Assembly: GCA_910584865.1 (NCBI GenBank)
Contig: CAJUCE010000069.1
Location: 1 to 9,525, forward strand
Length of the DNA: 9,525 nt
Origin: an uncultured Acetatifactor sp.
GTDB lineage: Bacteria > Bacillota > Clostridia > Lachnospirales > Lachnospiraceae
Direction of reading: 5' to 3'
Part shown: positions 1 through 7,024 of the stretch, in pieces
Numbering within the stretch: position 1 is the first letter of the stretch
How the letters are laid out: each line of letters starts with the position of its first letter
Translations under genes and position numbers: made by a program
The notes under the pieces: generated by a model
What the model saw: only the letters and a program-made list of their open reading frames with translations
Told to the model about the DNA's origin: nothing
Databases searched by the model: none

Positions 1-3
1 CCA

Positions 4-47
4 GGTGGCTCTCAAGCGGGAAACTGGTGGCTCCCAAGGAGGATAAT
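4..47. repeat. Imperfect 22-bp tandem duplication inside the endolysin gene
   Basis: Two adjacent 22-bp copies, 4-25 and 26-47, match at 17 of 22 positions; both begin GGTGGCTC. The length is not a multiple of three. Reading frame 1 gives PGGSQAGN, then runs through the second copy to a stop at 64-66. If the second copy is skipped, the sequence reads PGGSQAGNYSHGFIDGNDG, which joins smoothly into the amidase frame and restores the His of the HGF motif, the expected first zinc ligand. The duplication therefore looks like the cause of the frameshift. The five differences between copies argue against a very recent event, or for a sequencing or assembly problem at the window edge. Confidence 0.7.
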
Positions 48-82
48 ATTCACATGGCTTTATTGATGGGAACGACGGCACG

Positions 83-1393
83 GTGTACCAGACGCTCCCG
101 TGGAATCACAGGGGATGGCACTGCGGAAGTGGGAATAAAGGGAGTGGGAACAATACCCATATCGGAGTAGAAATGTGCGAGCCTGCGTGTATCAAGTACA
201 CGGCAGGCTCTAACTTTACCTGTTCCAATTTAGCAGAGGCAAAGGCGGTGGCAAAACGCACCTATGAGGCGGCGGTGGAACTGTTCGCATACCTTTGTAA
301 GAAATACAGCCTGAACCCGCTTGCGGATGGTGCCATCATCAGCCACAGGGAAGGCCACAGCCGGGGGATTGCCAGCAACCACGGCGACCCGGAGCATCTG
401 TGGACGCAGCTTGGCATGGGGTACACGATGGACGGATTCCGCAGGGCGGTCAAGGCGGCAATGGGCGGCATATCCTCCGGCACGGACGGATACACAAAGA
501 TCATGGGGGATGCCGTGGCAGCGGCAGAACAGATGAAGGCATACCTCAAAGCGAAGAATCCGGACGTGGCACAGTCTGTCCTTGACATGGCCTCGCTGTA
601 TCTCTCCGAAGGAAAGGCGGAGGGAGTGAGGGGAGACATTGCCTTTGCGCAGTCCTGCCTTGAGACGGGGAATTTTACTTTTTCCGGCTCTGCGGTCACG
701 CTTTCACAGAATAATTTCTGCGGCATGGGCGTGACTTCCAATGGTATGAAGGGGAATTCCTTTGACACGCCGCAGCTCGGTATCCGGGCGCAGGTGCAGC
801 ATTTGAAAGCATACGCCTCCACGGACGCGCTGAAGAACGCCTGTATTGACCCGCGTTTCAAGTATGTCACGAGGGGCTGTGCGGAATATGTGGAGTGGCT
901 TGGGCAGAAGGAAAACCCGTCTGGGAAAGGATGGGCGGCGGGAGCCGGCTACGGGGAGAAAATCCTCTCCATCCTGAAAGGCATCCTCGGCACGGCAGGC
1001 GGCACATCCAAGCCTGCAGAAGCATGGTACTGCGTCCGGAAGTCGTGGGCGGATGCCTCCTCGCAGAAAGGGGCGTTCAAGTCGCTGGAGAATGCAAAGA
1101 AATGTGCGGATGGGAATCCGGGGCATTCCGTGTTTGATGAGACTGGAAATGCGGTATACACCGGGGCGGCAGCATTCAAGCCGTATCTGGTGAGGGTATC
1201 CATTCCTGACCTTAATATCCGGAAAGGCCCCGGCACTGACCATGCAAAGACCGGGAAATATACGGGAATCGGCACCTTCACGATTGTAAAAGAAGCGGAC
1301 GGCAAGGGTGCATCCAGGTGGGGGCTTTTGAAATCCTGCCAGAAAAAGAAGGATGGCTGGATTTCCCTTGATTATGCCAGCAGGATAAGCTGA
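83..1393 (+). CDS. Prophage endolysin: amidase + glucosaminidase + SPOR-like/SH3 wall binding (5' end missing or frameshifted)
   Basis: This is a peptidoglycan hydrolase that would lyse the host at the end of the phage cycle. Numbering is from the GTG at 83. Residues 1-125 are Amidase_2 type (N-acetylmuramoyl-L-alanine amidase): LPWNHRGWHCG, the GNNTHIGVEMCE strand, and zinc-ligand candidates H88 (ISHREGH) and D102 (HGDPEHLW). Residues about 155-300 resemble GH73 endo-beta-N-acetylglucosaminidase, with E194 in AQSCLETGNF as the likely catalytic acid and NNFCGMGV after it. Residues 314-360 (YCVRKSWADASSQKGAF...) resemble the SPOR-like segment of clostridial amidases. Residues 366-436 form an SH3-like domain (LNIRKGPG, GWISLDY). 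The GTG at 83 is not a credible start: it has no ribosome site and excludes the first zinc His at 53-55. The same frame is open back to a TAA at 44-46, and the true N-terminus lies left of the window in another frame. The gene is probably broken here; otherwise it would be a bifunctional lysin. Assignment is by motif recognition. Confidence 0.88.
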   Translation: MYQTLPWNHRGWHCGSGNKGSGNNTHIGVEMCEPACIKYTAGSNFTCSNLAEAKAVAKRTYEAAVELFAYLCKKYSLNPLADGAIISHREGHSRGIASNHGDPEHLWTQLGMGYTMDGFRRAVKAAMGGISSGTDGYTKIMGDAVAAAEQMKAYLKAKNPDVAQSVLDMASLYLSEGKAEGVRGDIAFAQSCLETGNFTFSGSAVTLSQNNFCGMGVTSNGMKGNSFDTPQLGIRAQVQHLKAYASTDALKNACIDPRFKYVTRGCAEYVEWLGQKENPSGKGWAAGAGYGEKILSILKGILGTAGGTSKPAEAWYCVRKSWADASSQKGAFKSLENAKKCADGNPGHSVFDETGNAVYTGAAAFKPYLVRVSIPDLNIRKGPGTDHAKTGKYTGIGTFTIVKEADGKGASRWGLLKSCQKKKDGWISLDYASRIS

Positions 1394-1446
1394 TGCAGAA
1401 ATAAATATGCGCACCATGGCATAAAGGTATGCGCGAATAGTGACAA

Positions 1447-1481
1447 GCCCACGGCACATAAAATGTCGTGGGCCATTTTTT
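1447..1481 (+). terminator. Intrinsic terminator after the endolysin
   Basis: A 10-bp stem (GCCCACGGCA at 1447-1456 with TGTCGTGGGC at 1464-1473, one G-T pair) encloses a 7-nt loop. It is followed by CA and six T residues at 1476-1481. It lies 53 bp past the endolysin stop and separates the lysis transcript from the integration operon. Confidence 0.88.
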
Positions 1482-1559
1482 GATTTTAGGGGGTTCAGTT
1501 TTCCCGTCCCCGTGGCTTATATGTGAAAGGTATTTTTGCGCATGGCGGGAAACGGTTCA

Positions 1560-1584
1560 TGCGGCAGAAAAAATTCTGCCCGCA
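1560..1584 (+). promoter_or_regulatory. Hairpin / inverted repeat upstream of the integration operon
   Basis: GGCAGAA (1563-1569) and TTCTGCC (1574-1580) are perfect 7-bp arms around AAAA. The stem extends by three pairs if one C at 1581 bulges. No T-run follows, so it is not a terminator. It lies about 50 bp ahead of the first gene of the recombinase operon and could be an operator or a leader RNA hairpin. I see no convincing -35/-10 pair nearby; TTATAT at 1518-1523 is the best -10 candidate, with only a weak -35. Confidence 0.35.
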
Positions 1585-1619
1585 CCCGTCCGGTTCCCTG
1601 CCCTGCGGCGGCATATGGC

Positions 1620-1627
1620 AGGAGGTG
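1620..1627 (+). promoter_or_regulatory. Ribosome binding site that fixes the HTH/zinc-finger start
   Basis: AGGAGGTG lies 6 nt before ATG 1634. The same frame is open from an earlier ATG at 1523, but that start has no equally good site. The residues it would add (KGIFAHGGKRFMRQKK...) look like translated leader. The start at 1634 is therefore preferred. Confidence 0.75.
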
Positions 1628-1633
1628 CTTTCG

Positions 1634-2062
1634 ATGACGGATAAACAGAAAAGCGAGATTACGGGCCTGCGGGCGGCGGGCGATGGATATACAGTGATAG
1701 CAAGGAAGATGGGGCTGCCGAGGGACACGGTGCGGAGCTTCTGCAGGAGGAATGGGCTGGCAGGGGAAACGGCAGCAGGGAAGGAAGGGGCGGCCGGCTG
1801 CCCGGAGGAGGGCTCCTGCCGGGAATGCGGGAAGGCCCTGCGGCAGCTGGAGGGCATGAAGAAAAGGGTGTTCTGCTCCAGGGAGTGCCGGGAGAAGTGG
1901 TGGCACGGCCATCCGGACCAGATAAGGCAGAGGGCGGTCTATTCCTTCACCTGCGCCGGGTGCGGGCAGCCGTTCACGGCATACGGCAACGCCGGGCGGA
2001 AATACTGCTCCCATGAGTGCTATATCAGGACCCGTTTCAAAGGAGGCGGCGGGGATGAGTGA
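1634..2062 (+). CDS. HTH protein with two zinc fingers, recombinase-associated putative regulator
   Basis: This 142-residue protein probably binds DNA. Residues 4-42 form a helix-turn-helix of the sigma-70 region 4/resolvase type (ITGLRAAGDGYTVIARKMGLPRD, then TVRSFCRRNGL). Two Cys4 fingers follow: C62/C65/C81/C85 (CREC ... FCSREC) and C107/C110/C125/C129 (CAGC ... YCSHEC). Proteins of this build are often labelled sigma-70-like in Clostridia and sit just ahead of serine recombinases in prophages and integrative elements. It lacks the core-polymerase-binding regions of a sigma factor, so I do not call it one. It overlaps the next gene by 8 nt, indicating co-expression. Its role, either regulating the recombinases or acting as a directionality or accessory factor, is inferred from position only. 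Confidence 0.8.
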   Translation: MTDKQKSEITGLRAAGDGYTVIARKMGLPRDTVRSFCRRNGLAGETAAGKEGAAGCPEEGSCRECGKALRQLEGMKKRVFCSRECREKWWHGHPDQIRQRAVYSFTCAGCGQPFTAYGNAGRKYCSHECYIRTRFKGGGGDE

Positions 2063-2231
2063 GAAGGAGTTCCGTGCGGAGCTGCGCTACCGGATGTCGC
2101 TTGCCGTGGCACGGGCGATGCTCGAAGAAGGCGCCATCACCGAGGAGGAATACCGGGAAATTGATACAATACTGCTTAAAAAACACCGGCCAATTCTGGG
2201 TACATTATTAGCGGGAAAACCCTTGCAATAA
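2055..2231 (+). CDS. Small SHOCT-domain protein
   Basis: This 58-residue protein has the short C-terminal (SHOCT) helical motif at residues 19-42: ARAMLEEGAITEEEYREID, ending in TILLKK. SHOCT modules are small oligomerisation or nucleic-acid-associated helices, and their exact function is unknown. ATG 2055 is chosen over an earlier in-frame ATG at 2013 because AGGAGG at 2041-2046 is well placed for it, and because the overlap with the upstream TGA (2060-2062) is typical of translational coupling. Residues encoded before 2055 would only read the upstream gene in another frame. It lies 44 bp ahead of the first recombinase. A partnership with the recombinases is inferred from this recurrent gene order, not demonstrated. 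Confidence 0.75.
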   Translation: MSEKEFRAELRYRMSLAVARAMLEEGAITEEEYREIDTILLKKHRPILGTLLAGKPLQ

Positions 2232-2260
2232 GTGCGTTTCAGAGTGATGAATGGTAGCGG

Positions 2261-2267
2261 AAAGGAG
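2261..2267 (+). promoter_or_regulatory. Ribosome binding site for the TTG start of recombinase 1
   Basis: AAAGGAG lies 8 nt before the TTG at 2276-2278. No ATG or GTG in the same frame is as well placed ahead of the catalytic YARVS motif, so a TTG start is supported. Confidence 0.7.
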
Positions 2268-2275
2268 TGGTTTAA

Positions 2276-3829
2276 TTGAAGAAAATCAGCAGAATCGAGC
2301 CGGTCCTCCCCGTACTGGCAGGGCGGAAAAAGGTGGCCGCCTATGCCCGTGTTTCGAGGGACACGGAGCGGCTCATGAATTCCGTTTCCGCACAGGTCAG
2401 CTACTACAGCGCACTCATCCAGAACAATCCGGAATGGGAATACGCGGGGGTATATGCGGACTGCGGGATATCCGGGACGGGGAAGGCCAGACGCAGCGAA
2501 TTCTTAAGGATGCTCGCCGACTGCGAGGCGGGCAGGATCAATATCATCCTGACGAAATCCATCAGCCGCTTCGCAAGGAACACGGTCGACCTTCTGGAGA
2601 CGGTCAGGCATTTGAAGTCCCTCGGCATCGAGGTGCGGTTCGAGAAGGAACATATCAATTCGCTTTCAGAGGATGGGGAGCTGATGCTCTCGCTCCTGGC
2701 GTCCTTTGCACAGGAGGAGAGCCGGAGCATCTCGGAAAACGTGAAATGGGGAGTCAGGAAGCGGTTCCAGTCCGGCGAGATCGGGACGGCCAACAAGCAC
2801 ATCCTCGGATACCGGTATGATGAGGATGGGAAAAAATATGTCATCATCCCGGAAGAGGCGGAAGCAGTCCGCTGGATGTTCCAGATGTACATTGACGGGG
2901 TTCCCCTGCGGGAGATTGCGGGGAGCATGAACAGGGCGGGAATCCGCACCACGCTCGGCAACGGCTTCCAGGAAGCCTCGGTGCGGCAGCTCATCTTCAA
3001 CGAGGTCTATGCCGGGGACATCCGGCGGCAGAAATGCTACATGGCGGACCCAATCACAAAAACGAAAGTGAAGAACTGCGGGGAGCTGCCGCAGTATTAC
3101 ATGGCGGACTGCCATGAAGCCATCATTGACCGGGAAACTTATGCAAAGGTCCAGGCGGAGATGGAACGGAGGGCGGGGCTTGTCAATCCCACCTACCCTT
3201 TTACGGGGAAGGTGAAATGCGGCGTCTGCGGGAACTGCTTTACACGGAAGAAAGGAACCGTAAGGGGGAAGACCTATGTACATTGGATATGCCGCTCCAA
3301 AAAGGAGACGGGCATGAGCTGCACCAGCGTGAATTTCAGCGAGGAAGAACTGGAACGGATTTCGGCGCAGGCGCTTGGGATGCAGAAATTTGATGGGGCG
3401 GAGTTTGAAAAGGCTGTCCGGGGCATCACCGTCATGGAAAACGGGAACCTGGAATTCCGGCTTGCCGGTGGGGAAACGAAAATCTGGAAGAACCTGCACC
3501 TGAACCCGCCAAGGCACATCGCAACGGTCACGGACTGCTTCCAGGGGAAGGTGAAATGCGCCGCCTGCGGGAATACATACCACCGGGTGAACAGTGCGGG
3601 AAAATGGGTGTACTGGTACTGCATCGGCAAGAAAAGGAAAAATGTGGAGTGCCATAACCCGAACTGCACCGATTACAAGCTGAGGCAGGTTTCCGCACAC
3701 ATGATGGGGCTGGAGGAATTTGACGAAGCGGAGTTTGAGAAGCGGGTGGAGAGCATCACGGCATTCTCGGACGGGAGCCTGGAGTTCCATTTCAAAGAAG
3801 GGAGGGCCAAGCGGTGGCAAAGAGCGTGA
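2276..3829 (+). CDS. Large serine recombinase 1 with duplicated zinc-ribbon module
   Basis: This is a site-specific DNA integrase/resolvase of 517 residues. The N-terminal resolvase domain (about 18-160) has the nucleophile S27 in AAYARVSRD, active-site arginines R98/R101 in TKSISRFARNT, and the AQEESRSISEN segment at 145-155. A Recombinase domain (about 175-300) follows. The C-terminus is unusual. One zinc-ribbon module at 311-405 (C315, C318, C339, C349) is followed by a second, similar module at 424-514 (C428, C431, C449, C459). Each starts GKVKC and ends with FD.AEFEK.V..IT then G.LEF. The long coiled coil normally inserted after the ribbon is absent. The TTG start is supported by AAAGGAG at 2261-2267. 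The last 16 nt overlap recombinase 2, so the two are translated from one message. The catalytic core looks intact. The substrate sites are unknown; the right end near 5600 is the natural candidate. Confidence 0.93.
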   Translation: MKKISRIEPVLPVLAGRKKVAAYARVSRDTERLMNSVSAQVSYYSALIQNNPEWEYAGVYADCGISGTGKARRSEFLRMLADCEAGRINIILTKSISRFARNTVDLLETVRHLKSLGIEVRFEKEHINSLSEDGELMLSLLASFAQEESRSISENVKWGVRKRFQSGEIGTANKHILGYRYDEDGKKYVIIPEEAEAVRWMFQMYIDGVPLREIAGSMNRAGIRTTLGNGFQEASVRQLIFNEVYAGDIRRQKCYMADPITKTKVKNCGELPQYYMADCHEAIIDRETYAKVQAEMERRAGLVNPTYPFTGKVKCGVCGNCFTRKKGTVRGKTYVHWICRSKKETGMSCTSVNFSEEELERISAQALGMQKFDGAEFEKAVRGITVMENGNLEFRLAGGETKIWKNLHLNPPRHIATVTDCFQGKVKCAACGNTYHRVNSAGKWVYWYCIGKKRKNVECHNPNCTDYKLRQVSAHMMGLEEFDEAEFEKRVESITAFSDGSLEFHFKEGRAKRWQRA

Positions 3830-5391
3830 TCACGATACCGGCAACGGTGAACAGGCACACGGCGGCGCCGATAGGAAGCTACAGAAAGCGCAGGGTGGCC
3901 GCCTATGCCCGCGTCTCCACCGACCATGAGGAGCAGCAGAGCAGCTACGAGGCGCAGGTGGACTATTACACGAACTACATCAACGGGCGCGAGGACTGGG
4001 AATTCGTATCTGTATATGCGGACGAAGGCATAACCGGCTGTAACACGAAAAAGCGCGACGGCTTCAACAAAATGGTGGAGGACGCGCTTTCCGGCGCCAT
4101 CGACCTCATCATCACCAAGAGCGTCTCCCGATTCGCAAGGAACACGGTGGACAGCCTCACGACCATCCGGAAGCTGAAGGAGAACAGGGTGGAGTGCTAC
4201 TTTGAGAAAGAGAACATCTGGACGTTTGACGGCAAGGGCGAGCTGCTCCTGACCATCATGTCCTCGCTGGCGCAGGAAGAGAGCCGGAGCATCTCGGAGA
4301 ACTGCACCTGGGGGCAGAGGAAGCGGTTCGCGGACGGCAAGGTCACGGTGCCGTTCAAGCGGTTCTTAGGATACGACAGGGGAGAGGACGGGAACCTCGT
4401 CATCAATAAGGAACAGGCGGAGATTGTCCGCAGGATCTACGGCCTCTTCCTGCAGGGGCGCTCGCCCCATGCAATCGCAAAGCTGCTGATGGCGGAGGGC
4501 ATCCCCTCGCCCGGAGGAAAGGAGGTCTGGTCGTCCAGCACGGTCAAAAGCATCCTTACGAATGAAAAATACAAAGGCGACGCGCTCCTACAGAAAGTGT
4601 ACACGGTGGATTTCCTCACCAAGCAGAAGAAGGTGAACGAGGGCGAGGTGCCGCAGTATTATGTGGAGAACAACCACCAGGCCATCATCAGCCCGTCCGT
4701 GTTCGAGGAGGCGCAGCACCAGATGGCGGCCAGGCATTCCGGGAAGAACCGGGCGAGCAGCACGGGTGTATTCTCCGGCCGGATAAAATGCGCGGACTGC
4801 GGGGGCTGGTACGGCTCCAAGGTGTGGCATTCCAACAGCAAGTACCGGAAGACCATCTGGCAGTGCAACCACAAGTTTGACGGCGGGGAGAAATGCGGCA
4901 CGCCCCACCTTGACGAGGAAACCATCCAGGCACTCTTCCTGAAAGCGGCCAATGCCGTCTTTGCAGAAAAGGACGGCGTGCGGGAGGATTACGACTCCAT
5001 AAAAGACACGCTTTTTGGAACGGCGGAGTTGGAGGCGGAGCGCCTGCGGTTGCAGGATGAGATGAATGTGGTGGCGGAGCTGATCGGGCAGTGCGTGACC
5101 GAGAACGCCCGCGTCGCCCTTGACCAGACGGAGTACCAGAAGAAATACGACGGGCTGGCGGGGCGGTTCAACAGGGCGAAGGAGCGGCTTTCGGAAGTCA
5201 GCCAGGCCATCACGGAGCGGCAGGCGAAGCGGGAGAAGATCGGGAGGTTTGTTTCCGCCCTGGAAAAGCTGGACGGCCCGCTCACGGCATTCCGCGAGGA
5301 CGACTGGTACAGCCTTGTGGAGTATGTCACGGTGTACAGCAGGGAGGACATCCGCTTTACTTTCAAGAACGGGGTGGAGATAAAAGCGTAA
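3814..5391 (+). CDS. Large serine recombinase 2
   Basis: This 525-residue site-specific recombinase is probably the partner of the preceding one. Its resolvase domain (about 26-170) has S35 in AAYARVSTD, R106/R109 in TKSVSRFARNT, and AQEESRSISEN at 153-163. The Recombinase domain spans roughly 182-305. A single zinc ribbon has C326, C329, C351 and C361. A charged coiled coil covers about 402-485, and a short C-terminal strand region (WYSLVEYVTVYSREDIRFTFKNG) is typical of the family. The GTG start at 3814 is preceded by GGGAGGG at 3800-3806. The gene overlaps recombinase 1 by 16 nt. Both genes share near-identical DNA blocks, for example GGTGGCCGCCTATGCCCG and GAGAGCCGGAGCATCTCGGA, pointing to common ancestry. 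It ends 5 bp before a terminator. All catalytic motifs look intact. Confidence 0.95.
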   Translation: MAKSVITIPATVNRHTAAPIGSYRKRRVAAYARVSTDHEEQQSSYEAQVDYYTNYINGREDWEFVSVYADEGITGCNTKKRDGFNKMVEDALSGAIDLIITKSVSRFARNTVDSLTTIRKLKENRVECYFEKENIWTFDGKGELLLTIMSSLAQEESRSISENCTWGQRKRFADGKVTVPFKRFLGYDRGEDGNLVINKEQAEIVRRIYGLFLQGRSPHAIAKLLMAEGIPSPGGKEVWSSSTVKSILTNEKYKGDALLQKVYTVDFLTKQKKVNEGEVPQYYVENNHQAIISPSVFEEAQHQMAARHSGKNRASSTGVFSGRIKCADCGGWYGSKVWHSNSKYRKTIWQCNHKFDGGEKCGTPHLDEETIQALFLKAANAVFAEKDGVREDYDSIKDTLFGTAELEAERLRLQDEMNVVAELIGQCVTENARVALDQTEYQKKYDGLAGRFNRAKERLSEVSQAITERQAKREKIGRFVSALEKLDGPLTAFREDDWYSLVEYVTVYSREDIRFTFKNGVEIKA

Positions 5392-5396
5392 AAAGG

Positions 5397-5435
5397 AGCC
5401 TGCGGCTGACGGGATGCCGCGGGCTTTCTTTCTCC
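5397..5435 (+). terminator. Intrinsic terminator closing the recombinase operon
   Basis: The 10-bp stem AGCCTGCGGC (5397-5406) with GCCGCGGGCT (5416-5425) has one G-T pair and a 9-nt loop. A T-rich tract (TTCTTTCT) follows. It begins 5 bp after the stop of recombinase 2. Confidence 0.85.
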
Positions 5436-5462
5436 CCTGTTTTCTACGGCATTTTTCTACAA

Positions 5463-5490
5463 TTTGATTTTTCGTTGGGGCAAAATCAAA
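5463..5490. repeat. Perfect 9-bp inverted repeat at the head of the repeat array
   Basis: TTTGATTTT (5463-5471) and AAAATCAAA (5482-5490) are exact reverse complements separated by 10 bp. The right arm is the core of the first direct repeat, so the left arm is an inverted copy of the array motif. This pattern suits a protein-binding region at an element end better than chance AT-richness. Confidence 0.65.
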
Positions 5491-5600
5491 AAGTATAGGA
5501 AAAATCAAAAGGTATGGGGAAAAATCAAAAGGTGTACAAAAAATCAAAAGGTATCGGGGAAAAATCAAAAAGTGTAAGGAAAAATCGAATTGTATCAAAG
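5481..5600. repeat. Array of about six degenerate 20-bp direct repeats at the prophage right end
   Basis: Units start at 5481, 5500, 5520, 5539, 5560 and 5580, with spacings of 19-21 bp. The consensus is roughly AAAAATCAAAAGGTRTRGGG; the last copy is degenerate (AAAAATCGAATTGTATCAAAG). A 19-21 bp period would place copies on a similar face of the helix about two turns apart. The array lies between the recombinase operon terminator and the point where a broken recombinase gene begins, so it is probably the terminal recombination or accessory-binding region of the prophage. No coding is supported: the frame joining the array to the downstream gene has no usable start codon. Confidence 0.75.
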
Positions 5601-5606
5601 ACAGCG
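5590..5606. mobile_element. Probable right junction (attR-like) of the prophage within recombinase 3
   Basis: Left of this point the DNA belongs to the repeat array. From about 5606 it encodes VYIDDGYSGTS, the conserved middle of a resolvase domain. A full-length relative would have roughly 60 more residues, including the YxRxS nucleophile motif. Recombinase genes of prophages normally lie beside their attachment site, as the two upstream recombinases do here. The exact crossover is not defined from one end alone. Confidence 0.5.
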
Positions 5607-7024
5607 TTTACATAGATGACGGCTATTCCGGTACAAGCATGGAAAGGCCGGGGATGCAGAGGCTCTTAAAAGAGGTAAAGGACAATCAGATCGGGTGCGT
5701 GATCGTCAAGGATATGTCCCGTTTTTCAAGGGACTATATCGAACTTGGAACCTATATGAACCAGATATTCCCTTTTATGGGAGTGCGGTTTATCGCGGTA
5801 AATGACCATTACGACAGCCGCGACCATGCGGGAAGCACGACCCCGATTGACACGGCTTTCCAGACACTTTTGTATGACTTATACAGCAAGGACATATCCG
5901 TAAAGGTCAAGGCTTCGGTTGAAAATAAATGCGCGGGTGGGGAATATGTTTTCGGACAGGTTCCCTTCGGGTATGAAAAAGATAAGGAACTGAAAAATAC
6001 GGTTGTAGTGAATGAAAAGGAAGCGGAGATTGTGCGCTGCATCTTTGCCCTTGCCCTTGACGGGAACGGCAGCACACAGATCGCAAGGATTCTCAATGAG
6101 AAGGGTATACCCACCAAAACACAGATGCGCCACCCTGAGAGGGCAGGGAAAAGCGGCAGGATGCAGGCATGGGATAACGTCTCTGTCCGGGCTGTCCTGA
6201 ATAACCGCTTTTACTTAGGTGAGATGGCCTATGGGAAATCAAAGCGCAAATTCGTGGGCAGTAAAGGCGGTATCGCTGTGCCGGTGGAGGACTGGAAAGT
6301 GATACCAGACCACCATGAGCCGCTTGTTTCATTGGAAGATTATGAAAAGGTATGCCTTTTCCGTAAAGGGGCTGACACTGCCAGAAAAGGGGAGAAAAAC
6401 CCGCTTGTGGGGAAGTTATTCTGCGGCGGATGCGGCTATTCCATGACTTACAAGCCCATACGGGGGAAGAATAAATACCGCAGGTTTGAGTGCCGGAAAC
6501 ACGCTGTTTTGCAGATACCGGAGTGTTGTACCTATTTCCCTGCCGATCTGCTGGAAGAAACCGTGCTGACTATGTTAAGCAGGGAACTGATGTTGCGCGG
6601 GGATGCCGCAAAGGAAAACCGGAACCTTGTTTCATTCCAGAAGTCTTGTATTACAAGGCTGGAAAAGAAGATAACAGAGGGCCGGAGCAGGAAAAAGCAG
6701 CTTCAGGCGGAGGCGGATGCCCTGTATGAAAGCTATGCGCTTGGCACCGTCCGGGCGGTATCATACAGGCAGAAAGCAGACGGCATAAAAGAGCAGGTTG
6801 CTTTACTGGCGGCAGAGGAAGAAACATATGGGAAAGAACTGGAACGGCTCCGGGAGGAATACCGCAGGGCAGAGGAAGATATGAAGCAGGTCATACGGTA
6901 TTCCCATCTGGAAGTGCTGACACAGGAAGTGGTTGATATATTTATTAAGAAAATATACGTTTACAAAGACAAAAGAGTTGAAATTGTGTGGAATTTCCGC
7001 GACAATGGAAAGGAGACAGAATGA
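5606..7024 (+). pseudogene. Third large serine recombinase, 5'-truncated, lacking the catalytic serine
   Basis: This is the remnant of a different large serine recombinase. The frame enters at VYIDDGYSGTSMERPG and runs 461 residues from the internal ATG at 5639 to the stop. Numbered from that ATG, it keeps the active-site arginines R28/R31 (KDMSRFSRDY), a Recombinase domain (about 103-240, including NEKEAEIVRCIF and GIPTKTQ), a zinc ribbon (C262, C265, C285, C296 or C297), a coiled coil (about 333-418) and a C-terminal IKKIYVYKDKRVEIVW segment. The first roughly 60 residues, with the nucleophilic Ser, are missing. No start codon exists in frame between the stop at 5465 and 5639, and 5639 has no ribosome site, so active protein is not expected. 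The 3' half shows no frameshift or stop, suggesting recent interruption or a gene that can be restored. It shares less sequence with recombinases 1 and 2 than they share with each other. Confidence 0.85.

Noticed and set aside
36..56. AAGGAGG followed by ATG at 54, considered as a real gene start.
   Set aside because: The resulting frame encodes a short, Arg/Thr-rich peptide with no relation to the amidase and stops soon after; the motif arises from the duplicated segment.
1634..2062. Calling the HTH/zinc-finger protein a sigma-70 factor.
   Set aside because: It has only a generic helix-turn-helix and two Cys4 fingers; sigma region 2 is absent.
2666..3820. Long minus-strand open frame opposite recombinase 1.
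   Set aside because: An antisense shadow typical of GC-rich coding DNA; composition is unprotein-like and no motif is visible.
4588..5598. Long minus-strand open frame over recombinase 2 and the repeat array, with repetitive FDFSPYLLIFP-like residues.
   Set aside because: It is the reverse reading of a well-supported recombinase gene plus AT-rich repeats, with no ribosome site or recognisable domain.
5481..5600. The repeat array considered as a CRISPR.
   Set aside because: Repeats are contiguous at 19-21 bp with no unique spacers, are degenerate, and no cas genes are nearby.
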